Assembly (NCBI RefSeq): GCF_000315625.1
Contig: NW_005434663.1
Location: 608,906-672,905 of the forward strand
Reading direction: 5' to 3'
Source of the DNA: Guillardia theta CCMP2712
Lineage: Eukaryota; Cryptophyceae; Pyrenomonadales; Geminigeraceae
Length of the DNA stretch: 64,000 nucleotides
Shown here: piece after piece, positions 12,715 through 23,608 of the stretch
How positions within the stretch are numbered: the first letter of the stretch is position 1
Layout of the letters: each line of letters begins with the position of its first letter
The notes under the pieces: generated by a model
What the model saw: the letters and a program-made list of their open reading frames with translations, nothing else
Database searches by the model: none
What the model was told of the DNA's origin: nothing
Translations under genes and position numbers: made by a program

Positions 12715-12951
12715 GTGAAGAGTCACCACCGAGAGACACTCGCCATGCTCGCTAAGCTGTGGAACGCTGCCAGCAACGACGCCGTCGGAGGTGCATCTCA
12801 CAATGCTTTCCACACCAACGCTGCCAAGTCCATCTATGCAGAGTACAGGTCTATGGGAAGCTCCGAGAGGAAGGACAAGCTCGCTGCCTCTCGCTGCACT
12901 GGGCTCGTGTCTGGGCTCCGCCTTGCTGCTCTCAGCCGCCCGGACTTCTAA
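12715..12951 (+). CDS. Short hypothetical protein
   Basis: A single frame of 78 residues; a shorter start at the third Met near 12745 gives about 68. The sequence is compositionally normal, with small and polar residues (NAASNDAVGGASHNAFHTNAA) and a basic middle. There is no signal peptide, membrane segment or known motif. Support is only the open frame and the unbiased residue use. It could be the first exon of something longer or a chance ORF. Confidence 0.4.
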   Translation: MKSHHRETLAMLAKLWNAASNDAVGGASHNAFHTNAAKSIYAEYRSMGSSERKDKLAASRCTGLVSGLRLAALSRPDF

Positions 12952-13293
12952 AGCGCTCGTTGCCGGCAGCATTTCAAGAGCGATTGAGTTCAAGTTTGCT
13001 TGATTGGATTTTCTCATTTCCGTGCTCCTGCTCACCAGACAGAAGGCAACATTTTTTTCTCTCTCCCCAAGTCTTTGATTAAAATGTGATCCTCACAAAA
13101 AGATGAAGTTGTAGTTCATGGATTTATTGGAGTTCACAGCTGAAAGCTTACATACATATGAAGGGGGAAAGTTAGACCTTTCTAGATTTTCTTTGTGGAT
13201 TTTTAGAGCATTTTTAGAGCATGATCGCGATCTCTTCCGTGTTACGGAGACAAGCCTGAGCATGTGGAGGAATGATATCTGTAACATACCACC
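12952..13293. other. Intergenic, no gene seen
   Basis: T-rich sequence between a short plus-strand frame and the 3' end of a minus-strand gene. No coding or structural signal was recognised. Confidence 0.4.
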
Positions 13294-14276
13294 CTACCAT
13301 TTCGCACGTATACCATTCCATATCGGCATTGGATATGGTTTTGGAAACCATCTCGTAGACGGATCTATGCCTAAAATGTTGCTCGCCTCTGCAGGATCGA
13401 CGTCGGTAATGAATCCATCTCCTGTAGAAAATCATTCAGAAGCTAGTCTGATACAATTAGTCTGTATCAAAGTAGATCTCTGTGTGAGCAGTTCAGATGA
13501 GACTGCTGATGTCTTGTGCTGCATTGTGACAAGATTGGTGGTGGGCATTTCGATGAAGTCCACCACGATCCACGCGGGATGTACACGAAGGGGCGATGCA
13601 AGCGAGACACCGGGCAGCAACATGCACAGGAAGAGGACTCACCTTGATTGACTAGGGCGTAGCCGCTGCTATCGAAGAAGACGAAGCCCTTGCTGGTCAG
13701 GTAGATCTCGAAGTCCTGCTGTTGCTTGTTCGTTAGGAGGATGTGAGGGCCCTTCGGTCGAAACACCCAGCTCCCTATCTCAAACGGGTTGCTCCCTATA
13801 GGCTTGGCAAAGGAGAGCTTCTTCATCTCCTCTGCCAGGGTCTCGTTGTCCCATTCGGTCAGATTGCCGGTATACCCCTGGGGCCAGACGGTAACGACGT
13901 CGTTGCCGGCCATGTCGTACGTGGTTCTGAACTGTCCTCCGCTCGCTCCCCACAGCTCTATCATGATGAAGGGCGGCTCTCGGTTCATGAGCATGGTGAG
14001 CGTGCTCTCGAGGTCATCCGGCACCGTGTGGATGTCCCAGAACTCTGCTGCGGAGTCGAGCCAGCGATCTGACATGGATCCTCCGCGCAAGCGCACGACC
14101 TCACCCGGACTCGTCGCACAAGATGGACGGGGAACATGCTGGACCATGGAGCTCTCGGCTTCGCCCCATCTCATTGCGAGGAAGTAGACGAGCATGATCG
14201 TGAGCTTAGAGCAAGAGCTTGTCGCTCTTACGAGCATCGTTGTCAAATAAGAAGGGGATGTTCCAGGTTCAAACAA
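13294..14276 (-). CDS. Two-exon protein of unknown function with possible signal peptide
   Basis: The first exon encodes about 200 residues and ends at a GTGAGT donor near 13652. It joins in phase (codon GGA) to an exon from about 13420 that ends with FITDVDPAEA, then a Pro/Trp-rich C-terminus and a stop at 13294. Residues about 24-36 are hydrophobic, so a signal peptide or anchor is possible. The body contains WGASGGQFRTTYDMAGNDVV and LLTNKQQQDFEIYLTSKGF and looks like an ordinary globular domain. An RLRGG string occurs near residue 65, but no ubiquitin-like fold is visible. No family was recognised. An alternative start lies 13 codons downstream. Confidence 0.6.
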
Positions 14277-14487
14277 GCATTCAGATTGCAGGAATGGAGA
14301 GCACGGTGTACCTCTACCTCAGCACATGCCTCCGTCGTGCTCATGCCCTGCCCTGCCTCCCAGACGCGACCCAGCATCATATCCCCGACGCCGATCCGCC
14401 CCAACATGGCGACACATCTGCCACTGAACCTTTGTTGGCCCTCTTCCCCGCTCATTCCTCCTGACTTGAGTCCCTTCAAAGAAATCC

Positions 14488-15080
14488 ATGGCGAGGGTGA
14501 CGGGGACCCTGGCGCTGGTGCTAGCAGGGATGATGGTGGGAGGAGGAGGGAAAGGTGAGGAGTTCGAGCAAGTCTCAGAATCTCTCTGATTCTTCCCCTT
14601 CCTCCTGCCCCCGTCTCCCTCCAGCATCCCTGCTGATGAAAGGGTGCCGATGCTGTTGTGTACTGATTGTGTTGGTGGCACAGTCGCTAGCTCGAGGGGT
14701 GTCGTCAACAACAAGTTCTTCACCTTCACACCCTTAAGCCTGCGATCTGATGGCGAGCGCAAGATGAAGCCATGCTGTGTCTCATGGCCTGGGGGGACTT
14801 ACCAGGCCGCGGATGGCACAATCACTGGGTCGGGAGATGAAACCTTCGATGGCAAACTGGTGCCTTCCTGCCTGAGTCTTGAGGGCTGATCTGATTGACT
14901 TCTCCTGCGCAAAAGGTTGTGGACGGGACGAGCGGGTGGATCAGGAGCATCAAGGGATGGACATGTGCACAAAGTTTCTGTGTCCATGTTGCATCAGGGA
15001 ATTGGACCATTGCAGACTGCGGAATGAAAGTTGAAGGTGGCAACACGATGCCAGCCGCTATCGTTCAGGTTCATCAGTGA
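14488..15080 (+). CDS. Small secreted cysteine-containing protein, unknown function
   Basis: The first exon (14488 to about 14556) encodes a signal-peptide-like sequence, MARVTGTLALVLAGMMVGG. A second exon after the acceptor at about 14623 reads VPMLLCTDCVGGTVASS, and then a region with the paired Cys of KPCCVSWPGGTY. A third exon from about 14919 joins in phase after a CTG codon and ends at 15080. The mature part has several Cys and many Gly, Thr and Ser, suggesting a small disulfide-bonded extracellular domain. The junction between exons 1 and 2 is not fully settled in phase, so the N-terminus may differ. The family is not recognised. Confidence 0.5.
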
Positions 15081-15212
15081 GATGTTGCCATTCTGTCTGA
15101 TTCATGAGCAGACAGATCGAGATGCTTCGGTGCTGCTGCAAGACTGCGATTTGAATGGTGCATGGTCTGCTGGTAAATGAGTTTATGTTCTATACGTGGA
15201 ATGGTGGTGGTG

Positions 15213-15222
15213 ATTGAGATGA

Positions 15223-15253
<31 letters not shown>

Positions 15254-15540
15254 GATGATGATGGCGATGATGATGATGGCGATGATGATGATGGCGATGA
15301 TGATGATGGCGATGATGATGATGATGATGATGGCGATGATGATGATGATGATGATGAGGAGGAGGAGGAGGAGGAGGAGGATGACGAAAATAACGATGAT
15401 GACGATGATGATGATGATGAGGATGATGATGATGATGAGGAGGAGGAGGAGGATGACGATGATGATGATGAGGATGACGATGAGGATGACGATGACGATG
15501 ACGATGATGATGGCGATGACGATGATGATGATGATCAGAT
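15213..15540. repeat. (GAT)n / GATGGC / GAG trinucleotide block
   Basis: About 330 bases are almost entirely GAT triplets with GGC and GAG variants and a few breaks near 15386 and 15480. All frames stay open on both strands and read as Met, Asp, His or Ile runs, which explains the long low-complexity frames here. Confidence 0.9.
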
Positions 15541-15558
15541 ACAGCGGACGACGATGAC

Positions 15559-15828
15559 TTACAGCAACAAATATTTGGGAAAGACTCTGAAACATCCGTC
15601 ATCTGCGGCGTTGAGACGCTTGCAGAGTCGTCGTTGGTCGTCAACAGAACAACATTTCAGGCACGAAAGTAGTTTGTTGTTCTTCTCTTGGTTAGAGGAG
15701 ATCCAGAACTTGAGAATGGAAGGATAGTCTTTGCGCGTTAGAGGAGATTTTTGTGATGGAGATGGATTCTTCCCTGACTCTTGTTTCCTTCCAACAGGGG
15801 TTCGCCTTGGGTTGCTCGAGCTCAGCAC
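15559..15828 (-). CDS. Short hypothetical minus-strand frame
   Basis: An 89-residue frame with normal composition, basic at the N-terminus and containing a CLKCC cluster and a CKRLNAADDGC segment. It overlaps the presumed 5' end of the plus-strand WW-domain gene, so at most one of the two is right in the overlap. No motif or splice evidence supports it. Confidence 0.22.
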   Translation of the reverse strand: MLSSSNPRRTPVGRKQESGKNPSPSQKSPLTRKDYPSILKFWISSNQEKNNKLLSCLKCCSVDDQRRLCKRLNAADDGCFRVFPKYLLL

Positions 15829-16912
15829 AGTCTACAGCGACTTGTCTCGGTCAGCCCTGCTACCCTCTGTTCGACGCTCTCTGACATGTAGCCCAAGCCT
15901 CTCGCTTCAAAGACTGTGCCGTCTGTCTCTGCCTGGAGGAGCAGAGCAGGTGCTTGGTTCGAGACTGTCACATGCAAGCAAAGTTGGGAGCAATCTGCAC
16001 CAAGACTGAAGATTGCAGATGCGATGTTGATGAGTACAGCCAGTTCGATGGCCCGAAAATCTTTGTTGCCCCCAGTGCGACGCTGAGCAACCTGCCGGAT
16101 CTGAACGACTTCCCCCCCCCTGCTGGACTCCAGCAGGTCGCAGAGTCGAGCGGAGCTTTCACCCACTCGCTGCAAGAGTACGTTGAGAGGGAGGTGATGG
16201 CGGCGAAGGATCATGCCGTCGTCACGAAGAACCTCTCGAGCTGGGAGTACGTCGACCTCGTCCTTTCCAAGGTCTCGGCGAATCTCAGCGAATGTCCGCC
16301 CGAACTGCAGGAGAAGCTCGTGAGGAAGTGGGAAGGTGTAGGAGGAGGGAGACCCGGGAATGGATCTGACTCTGCTTGTCAGAGCTGTTTCTGTCGCCCG
16401 TGGACGAGGAGAGGTCAGCGGGGATCCTTGACGGCCTCGCGCCCGAGGACGAACGGTACGTGACATGTTTGACATTTTGACGTCTCTGCCGCTGGTTGCT
16501 GATGAAGGGGAGGAGGGGAGAGAGGAGGGGAGGTGATCTTTCCTCCATAGCTTCCAGCAGTGGAGGAGCGCGTTCAAGTTGACGTCTTCCCTGCAAAGGC
16601 AGATGATTGCCAGCGCGATGCTGGTGAGCGAGGGAGGAGGCGAAGGGAGTTCCTCCTGCTCACTGGCTTCCAGCACATGGACTCCCTCAGGCAGAGAAAC
16701 GCATCCCGGGATATGGTGCACGAGGAAGAGATCCCACAGCGTGATCTCTACCAGTTGCTACAAGGCAAAGGCAATGGCGAAGGTAGCCTTCCTTCCCCCT
16801 CCCTGTTGACTCCACGAATGCCTCCCTCCTCTCCTCGTTGAAATCCTCCTGTTCTTCTCTTGTCCTTGGTTTCAAAGATGTTCTCCTCCTGTTCCTGCTC
16901 CCCCTCTCCGCT

Positions 16913-16995
<83 letters not shown>

Positions 16996-17517
16996 CTCCC
17001 TCCTCAAACAACGGCAGCTGCGGAGGACGGCTTCATCAAGTGGCGTCCCAACAGGAAGTTGAGTGCGAGGGAGGAAGCGGAGAGGAAGAAGAGAATCTTC
17101 TGGTCCACCCTCAAGCTCATCAACGAGACCTCTCCCCACGACCTTCAGCTCGTCAAGTCGCTCTCCTCCTGGTGTGCTTGAACCTACACTTGCGCCCGCC
17201 CACCGTTGCCGCTCACTCCCTCTCCCTTCTTGCCGCTGCTCGTTCTCTTCCTCCTTCCTCCTTCCCTGCCTGCCTGCCTGCCTCCCTCCCTCCCTCCTTT
17301 CCCTGCTCTTTTCCTCCCCCGTCCCTCTTCCCCCGTCCCTTCCTCCTCCCCTTCTTGCTTCACGATCTGATTTGCTATTTCCTCGTTTCTCTCTTTCTGC
17401 CTTCTTTCAGCCTGATGAATATGACGGACTCCGTCTCCTTCGACGATCCCAAGCGCAATATGCTCACTTCCATTCACCACCTGCTCTCCGAATTCAACCA
17501 GCTCCGAGGTAACTCAA

Positions 17518-17554
<37 letters not shown>

Positions 17555-17978
17555 GTCAGTCAGTCAGTCAGTCAGTCAGTCAGTCAGTCAGTCAGTCAGC
17601 CAGTCAGCCAGTCAGTCAGCCAGCCAGTCAGTCGCCTCCATGTTTCTCATTGTTCCTCCAGGAGCCTCTCCTGATGCCGTGGGCGGGGAGGAGGGGCCTG
17701 GGCTAGAGGAGCCAGCAAGCAAGAGGACGAGGAAGGAGGAGGAGCTGCCTGCAGGTTGGGTGGAGAGAATCTCCAAGAGGACGGGAACCAAGTACTTCCT
17801 TCACCTCAGCACTGGGAGGTCGCAATGGACAAGGCCGGAGAAGGATGAACGGATACATGCTTCCCTGCCTACTCATCCTCCTGTCCCTGCTCCTGTCCTC
17901 CGTCCTTCCGTTCCCCTCCACCCTTCTCTTCCTCCTCAAGGTTCCCCTCGTCCTCCACAGGACCCAAAGTTTTATTAA
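15757..17978 (+). CDS. Multi-exon Cys-rich, WW-domain protein
   Basis: An exon around 15896-16337 starts with a Cys-rich motif (CAVCLCLEEQSRCLVRDC, then CTKTEDCRC), perhaps metal-binding or disulfide-bonded. A helical segment follows. Good GT-AG exons follow near 16383-16455, 16560-16625, 16675-16780, 17020-17170 and 17411-17507. They encode charged helical protein such as SAREEAERKKRIFW. The last exon (about 17660-17978) carries a WW domain: LPAGWVERISKRTG, a FLHL turn, and the second Trp in SQWTRP. WW domains bind proline-rich ligands. The 5' end is uncertain: an in-frame TGA near 15880 separates the Cys-rich exon from the ATG at 15757. The C-terminus after the WW domain is Pro-rich. The overall family is not recognised. 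Confidence 0.55.
16915..16993. repeat. (CTGCTC)n hexamer microsatellite
   Basis: About 13 tandem copies of a CTCCTG/CTGCTC hexamer lie in an intron of the WW-domain gene. Shorter copies of the same hexamer recur near 18990-19020 and, as GAGCAG, near 35275 and 35575. Confidence 0.9.
17519..17637. repeat. (GACA)n followed by (CAGT)n tetranucleotide repeats
   Basis: Tandem GACA units pass into CAGT and CAGC units inside the intron just before the WW-domain exon. Confidence 0.9.
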
Positions 17979-18150
17979 GAGCAGGAAGAGATTGTTTTCT
18001 GCACTTTGAATGGCTTGCACTTGTGAGATCCAAATCAAACTTTCTTCTGCAGCGCGCAGGAGGGCTGTGCCAGGACGAGGAAACGAGATTTCACCAAGGA
18101 GAGGAGGGGAGAAGGGAGAAGAGAGAGGAGGAGAGGACAGCGGAAAGTTT

Positions 18151-18985
18151 TTAAGATTTCTTAAGATGAGGATGAGGAGGATGAGGATGACGGGCAGGAA
18201 ACATGCTGTGCAAGCAGATGCTGGTGATGACGAGAGGAATAGCCACCCAGGTCATGACGGAGATGCTCTTGTTGTAGATGAAGCTCTACAGGAAGAAGAG
18301 GGGGAGGAGCGGAGGAAGAGAGGAGGGGGGGGGGGGGAGACAAGGGAGAGGGAAGAGGAGAGGAGACAAGAAGCGAGGGAAGGGAGGAGAGAAGGAGTGA
18401 AGGAAGGGAGGAGAGAAGGAATCGGTCAGGTCAGCGCATGAGCGTTGAGTTTAGATCTGTCCAGACCTGCAGGAAGGTTGTGATCAAGATCCCGAAGATT
18501 GTAGCGAATCCCTTCTTGACTCCTCCTCCATACTTGGTCACCTGTCCTCTCCATCAGTCCATCGCTCCTCGCCTTCTCTTCTCCCTCCTCCACATTCAAT
18601 CTTCCTTTCCCCGCCACCATGTTTTTCCTCCTCCCCACCCCTCTGCTTTCTGCTCCTCATCTCCTTCCTCCTTCCTCTCCCCCGCCTTGCCCCCTCTCTC
18701 TGGCTCTTGACCTGCCCCACGAAGATGCCGCCCATGGCGTTGGTGAAGACAGGAAGCGAAGTCATTCTCGTCCAACCCCCGAAAACTCCTCGAGTTAGCA
18801 TCGCCTCCCGGTCCTCATCGAACCCCTGCTCAAGCTGTCAGCAGACTCTCCTCCCTTCTCGTTCCAGAGTCCCTGCCTGCCTGCCTGCCTGCCTGCCTCC
18901 CTGCCTGCCTCCCTCCCTCCCTCCCTCCCTCCCTCCCTCCCTCCCTCCCTTCATGAACCCTTCGTTCGTTGCATCTCTTTCTTTG

Positions 18986-19020
<35 letters not shown>

Positions 19021-20683
19021 CTCTTTCCGACCTCCGGGTAGATGAAAATCAAGGCGGAGAGGGAGATAATGCTGTACGTCGCGATCTCCATGGTGTAGAG
19101 GTAGCTGTTTCTCTTGCTCCTTTGCAGCGCCACCTGACTCAGCCCTCCTGCCAGCCCTGAGGTGACGGTCAAGGGAGCGAAGCCGAGCAAGCGAGGAGGA
19201 GGAGGAGGAGGAGGACAGGAGGAGTACAGATCAAGGCATAAGATCAGCGACCTGACATGAGACTGGCTCCGAGGACGGGTATCACCCCCAACCAGAAGTC
19301 ATTGTGAATGTCATCCTCGTCGTTAGAGTTGGGGTTCTTCGGCTCGCTGCCATCAGCTTTCAGACCAACGCCTCCGTCCTCCTTCCCTTTCTTCTTCCTC
19401 CTCCCTCTCCTTCGCTCTCCTCTGCTGCTTGTGCTGCTTGCCGGCCCCCAGCCCTCTTCCTCCTCTCTCTTCCTCTCCTGCGCCACCTGCAGAGCAGAAC
19501 CGCAGCCACGAAGAGAACAGCGAGAGCCAACACCTGAGGTGAGTTGAGAGGCCATGCCATGCCAAGGCACGCGGAGCGATGCGAGGAGAGACGAGGGAGC
19601 GGGAGGAGGGAGGAGGGGGGAAGACGGAGAAGGGGAGAAGGAGAGGGTAGGTAAGGATCAGAAAAGGATACAGCTGGCAAGGAGGAGCTAAGAAAAGCGA
19701 GAGGGAAAAAACAAGGAAGACGAACTTGCAAGCATACCTGCATGTGCGATTGGCGAATCCCCATCAGCTGATAGATAAAGAACGCCATGAAGAGAATTTT
19801 CGTCTGTGAGAACCAACAGGTCCGTCAGGAAGCTGACTGGCATGCCGATCTGCTCGCCTATCACCTGATTCAGGAGATTGAAGGTCAAGAAGTCCAGGTT
19901 CTGATACCCCACCTGCGAGCTCACGTCAGGAGGGTCCCAGAGCTCTCGGAACACCAGTGGCCCTGCATACCTGCGTCAGGAGGTTCTGAACCGCATAGAT
20001 CAGCGCAGGGAGGGCGGCAAACTTGAGACTCTCTCTCAGACGGAATCTGCATCCTCATCAGCATGCAGCACAAACGCAGCACCAGCTCCCTCTCTTGCTT
20101 CCTCCCTCGACTCCCTCCTCCCTGCTCTCGCTCCCTCCCTCCCTCCTCCCTCCCTCCTTCACCTCCCACCTCCTCAACTCTTCGACGATGGTTGTCGGGT
20201 CGAAGATGAGCATCACCACGGCGATCCCGAGCTTCATCAACTGGGCGGAGACGTCGAGGGCAGCACGGTTAGCCTCCTCTCCTTCACTCCGCTGCTTCTC
20301 ACCTCCTGCCCGAACACCATCGATGACAGCGTGACGTTCTTTCGATCAATGCATTCTTTGAACAGCAGCGGCTGCGGCAACAGTCAGCTGATCCGCCCTC
20401 CCCGCCACCCCAACCCCCGGTTCCTCCTCTTTCCCTCTTCTCCTTCCCATCCTAACTTCCTCTTCCCCCCTCCTTTTCCGCCCTCGCTCCCTCGCTCCCC
20501 TTTCCAGTTCCCCCGCTCCTCGCTCCCAATCCTCCCCGCAACCCCCCCCCAAAGCGTCACCATGATCTACACAACCTGAAGGCCGAACTGAAGGGACAGG
20601 AGGACCATGAAGAGCGTCGCTCGAAACTCTGAGTTCTCGCTCGCATGCTTCTTGGGCGCCGCAAGTTTGCTTTCCGTTGCCAT
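18151..20683 (-). CDS. Nucleotide-sugar transporter, SLC35A-like
   Basis: The gene reads leftward from ATG at 20683 (MATESKLAAPKK) to a stop at 18151, in about nine exons. Ordered segments include FRATLFMVLLSLQFGLQ, KLGIAVVMLIFDP, LPALIYAVQNLLTQ, YQNLDFLTFNLLNQ, TKILFMAFFIYQL, VLALAVLFVAAVLL, VTSGLAGGLSQVAL, TNAMGGIFVG, KKGFATIFGILITTFLQ and SVMTWVAIPLVITS. The AVQN, NLDFLTF.LNQ and KILF.A series and the KGFATIF segment match the nucleotide-sugar transporter family of UDP-galactose and CMP-sialate carriers. Such carriers move activated sugars into the Golgi or ER lumen in exchange for the nucleoside monophosphate. About ten hydrophobic segments are visible, the usual number. The substrate cannot be read from sequence. 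An acidic insert (SNDEDDIHNDFW) sits in a loop near 19310. A tail of His, Pro and Lys ends the protein. Confidence 0.82.
18872..18952. repeat. (CCTG)n / (CCCT)n tract
   Basis: Tandem GCCT and CCCT units lie in an intron of the nucleotide-sugar transporter gene. Similar CCCT tracts occur near 17265-17305 and 33537-33610. Confidence 0.85.
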
Positions 20684-22026
20684 TCACCTGACGCTAGAAT
20701 GCAAAACTACAAAAAATGTCACTGTGACTATCCCAGCTGGAATCGCCGACACAGACACATCTCTGCATTCTGGGCGCATCACAACAACATCACGCGAACG
20801 ACTCGTGCTGCACTCCCCTGCTCCTCTCACGTCTTCGTCAGGGAGGCGACCATATCAGAATCTCTCTCGTCTGATTGCTTCCTATGAAATTAGGAGGCAG
20901 GGGGCGCTCGTGAAGAAAGCATGACGACGATCGCTGCAGATCCATCTAGAAAATCTGATTGCAGCTTCAACTAGCAAGGTCTCCACTAATTCTCACAGGG
21001 CGATCAATCGATTTTGACCCTCCTTCATTCAGATCCCAAAACCTCCGTCATCCTCCGTTTCAGAAGTGCACATGGTTTCTAATCCACTCCGCATTCACGT
21101 CTTGACTCTCTTGCGTCCTTCTTGATCGAGAAACTCCTTTGATCTCCTGTATTCCGCATCCCCTCCTCCCTCCCTCCTCTCCTGCTGCACTTGCGATACC
21201 ACCCTGGGAGCAACATGACTGCCCTAGAACAGTCTCCCCATGTCTGTACTTCAGTTGCTGTTCTTCTCGTCACCACGCATCTCTCGTCCTCTCTTGCCTT
21301 GCCTTCCCATGTTTCTGCTGTACGCTCCCTCCTTGTCTCCGTTCCTCTCTCCCTCCCTCTCCCTCCTCCCTCCTCTCCGTACCCGATCATGGATCCTGGG
21401 GCCGACCTCAGTAGGCGGTCAGGGGTGGGGGTTCAAAATAGGGGGTAGGGTACTAACAGAACGGGTCATCGTCAAAGACTATAGTAAAATAGGGGTACTT
21501 TCCTGGGGAAATAGGCGGTACATTACTGGAAATGGGTACATACCCCAGTATCAATGATTGGATGGACTTGACAAGGGGTGGTTTTGAATGAGGACTACCC
21601 TACACTTGGTTAAGATTGGAGTAGGGTAGGGTGGCAATGCACTGATAATAGTGACAGAGCTGAAGAGACATGGGAGGGAGGGAGGGAGGGAGGGAGGGAA
21701 GGAGGGAAGGAGGGAGGGAGGGAAGGAGGGAAGGAGGGAGGGAGGGAGGGAAGGGGGAAGCAGAGTAAGCTGAGGATGAGAAGAGATACAGATGCGATGA
21801 TGAAGAAGTGAAGAAGGGACATATTTCGATCCAGAACACCCGAAAGAACCACAAGATAGGAAAACAAAATTTGACGAGTTGTTGGGAATGATGTTGCTTT
21901 GAGGAATGATGTTACTTTTGCAATCCATTGGGGAGAACAAGAGAATTTCATTTCGTTTTTTTGATAAAATGTTTCTGACATTGTCTGTTCCTCTCCTCTC
22001 ATCAAAGATCGTCAAAACATGGCTCC
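20684..22026. other. Intergenic, CT-rich then G-rich; no gene seen
   Basis: This is a divergent promoter region between the transporter gene and the gene starting near 22027. Positions 21070-21400 are CT-rich. Positions 21400-21620 carry GGGGGTAGGGTA-type words. A GGGA tract follows, then an AT-rich stretch. ORFs here are low-complexity. Confidence 0.5.
21668..21754. repeat. (GGGA)n tract
   Basis: Near-perfect GGGA tetranucleotides with AAGG variants in intergenic DNA. Confidence 0.9.
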
Positions 22027-22982
22027 ATGGAGGTGTGCGAGTTTGCGGACGAGCAGGTATGGTTGATTGAATCTCGTGGCGCAGGGGGCAGCTGTTGTTA
22101 TGTTGCGTCTTGGCATTTCTGCTTCCTCACACGCTCGGAAACGTAAGTCCTGCTAGTACGTTCAACCGCGTGTCTGACGGCAAGGTTGACAACCACAGGT
22201 CATGAACGAAGCCAAGATCTCGCGGCATCTTCTCCAAGCTGAGAGTCTCGCGAACGCAGGTAAGATCGCCTGCCTTCCTCTCCTCTCAGCTCGGAGGTTC
22301 CAATCAGAAGCCTTGAGCATCCTGTTAGATTCCTCCGCACGCAAACTGACCATTCTCCTCCTCAGGCGGGGTCTGGCACTACAACGATGCCGCTGCTCCA
22401 ATGGTGGACGGTGAGTGGGATGATGTGGATTGGATACCTTGGTCTTATGGCTTCATGGTTCTGCCCAGACAAGTCGATCAGGATGGCTCGGCAGATGGAG
22501 ATGGCTGACGCTGGTTCCGATGCTCCCAGCGAGGCGGTAGAGGACGGAGGATGTGCGAGAGAGTGTTGGGTCTCATCGCTGCCTACCAGGAGGAGGCTGC
22601 TGAGGCAAACGCTGACTACGAGGACCACAAGTGACGCCAGCTGCTAACAGCCTGCTCTGCTGTTGACTCTCCTTCAGGAAAGTGACCGCCGAGATCGTCA
22701 AGAGGATCACAGAGCCTTTCAAGGACAGGAATCCTGTCTACTTCTTGTTAGGTACTCGGCGGCAGGTGTGAGGGTATGGAGGTGCCGTTTACCTTTCTGC
22801 CATGTAGAGGGCTTCATGGTGTGCGGGGTTGTTATCCTGGGGTTCTGGGTGTCAGAGAGGGTAAGGTGCTCGCTACTAGTGTGCTCGGTGATCACTGCTG
22901 GCAGTTGTGGTTGAAGCAGAACCTCTCGCTGGCCTCGTTCTGGGACCCAGAGATCGACAAGAGGATGTACCCGCTCTTCTAG
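22027..22982 (+). CDS. Multi-exon hypothetical protein
   Basis: Exons with good GT-AG borders read MEVCEFADEQ (22027), VMNEAKISRHLLQAESLANAG (about 22200-22260) and VWHYNDAAAPMVDGEWDDVDW (about 22370). Then come MCERVLGLIAAYQEEAAEA (about 22530-22630), KVTAEIVKRITEPFKDRNPV (about 22679-22748) and a last exon ending WDPEIDKRMYPLF with a stop at 22980-22982. The middle junction near 22490 is not certain. The product would be about 150-180 residues, soluble, and acidic in the middle. I do not recognise the family. The consistent coding style and splice sites support a real gene. Confidence 0.5.
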
Positions 22983-23608
22983 ACCCTCACGAGCCCAGTG
23001 TATGAATTCCTTGTGTGTAAATATACAGTAGCAGATCATCAGCTCTCAAGCTCCTTGTTGGATGAGAATTTTTAATAACATTCTTGTACCGGCTTGATTA
23101 CCTTCGGGCCTATTGCAAGATGTATCACCCAGTGCAGATTCCTAGACGGTCGAGTGCTTCTGCAAACAAACCATCGTTGCTTGGAATGTCTTGAATGACT
23201 TAGTCCTCGAGATCTTTTTCGTGTAAGACTGCTGGCTTGCACGCCTGTTTCAGCTCCAATGGGCTGGAAGAAACTGAAATTTTGGTTCTGATAATAGAGC
23301 TCAAAGATCGCGACATTGGTTGGGGAGCTCACCTTCAACGTGCCGTTCGAAGCCTACCCGATGAGCTCAGTCATCAGGGTCATGGGCTTCCGGCTCAAGG
23401 ACCCTTCGTGCAATGCCGAGATGGCAAGGGTACCTTTCACAGCACAGCACAAAATCAAAACATATGGACAAAAATTCAACAGATATCATAGGGAGAAAAG
23501 GGGCGTGCCAAAATTCCCCATGATGCCCACCTCGTCAAATATCGATGAGAACTTGATTGAGTCGAACGCTTAACCAGTTCTGATTGATTTCACATTCCCG
23601 CTGTACAC
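22983..23608. other. Intergenic with an isolated coding-like fragment
   Basis: Around 23320-23440 the plus strand reads GELTFNVPFEAYPMSSVIR, then VMGFRLKDPSCNAEMAR, which has normal protein composition. No upstream exon or start was found. It may be a lone exon or a gene relic. The rest shows nothing. Confidence 0.3.

Noticed and set aside
14070-14100. RLRGG string suggesting a ubiquitin-like protein in the 13294-14276 gene
   Set aside because: The surrounding sequence shows no ubiquitin-like fold and the motif is not at a C-terminus.
15074-15644. Several frames of Met, His, Ile or Asp runs on both strands
   Set aside because: They are translations of the (GAT)n block and not proteins.
15822-16721. 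A 299-residue minus-strand frame
   Set aside because: It lies antisense to exons with good splice sites and a coherent WW-domain gene. Its product is patchy and has no domain.
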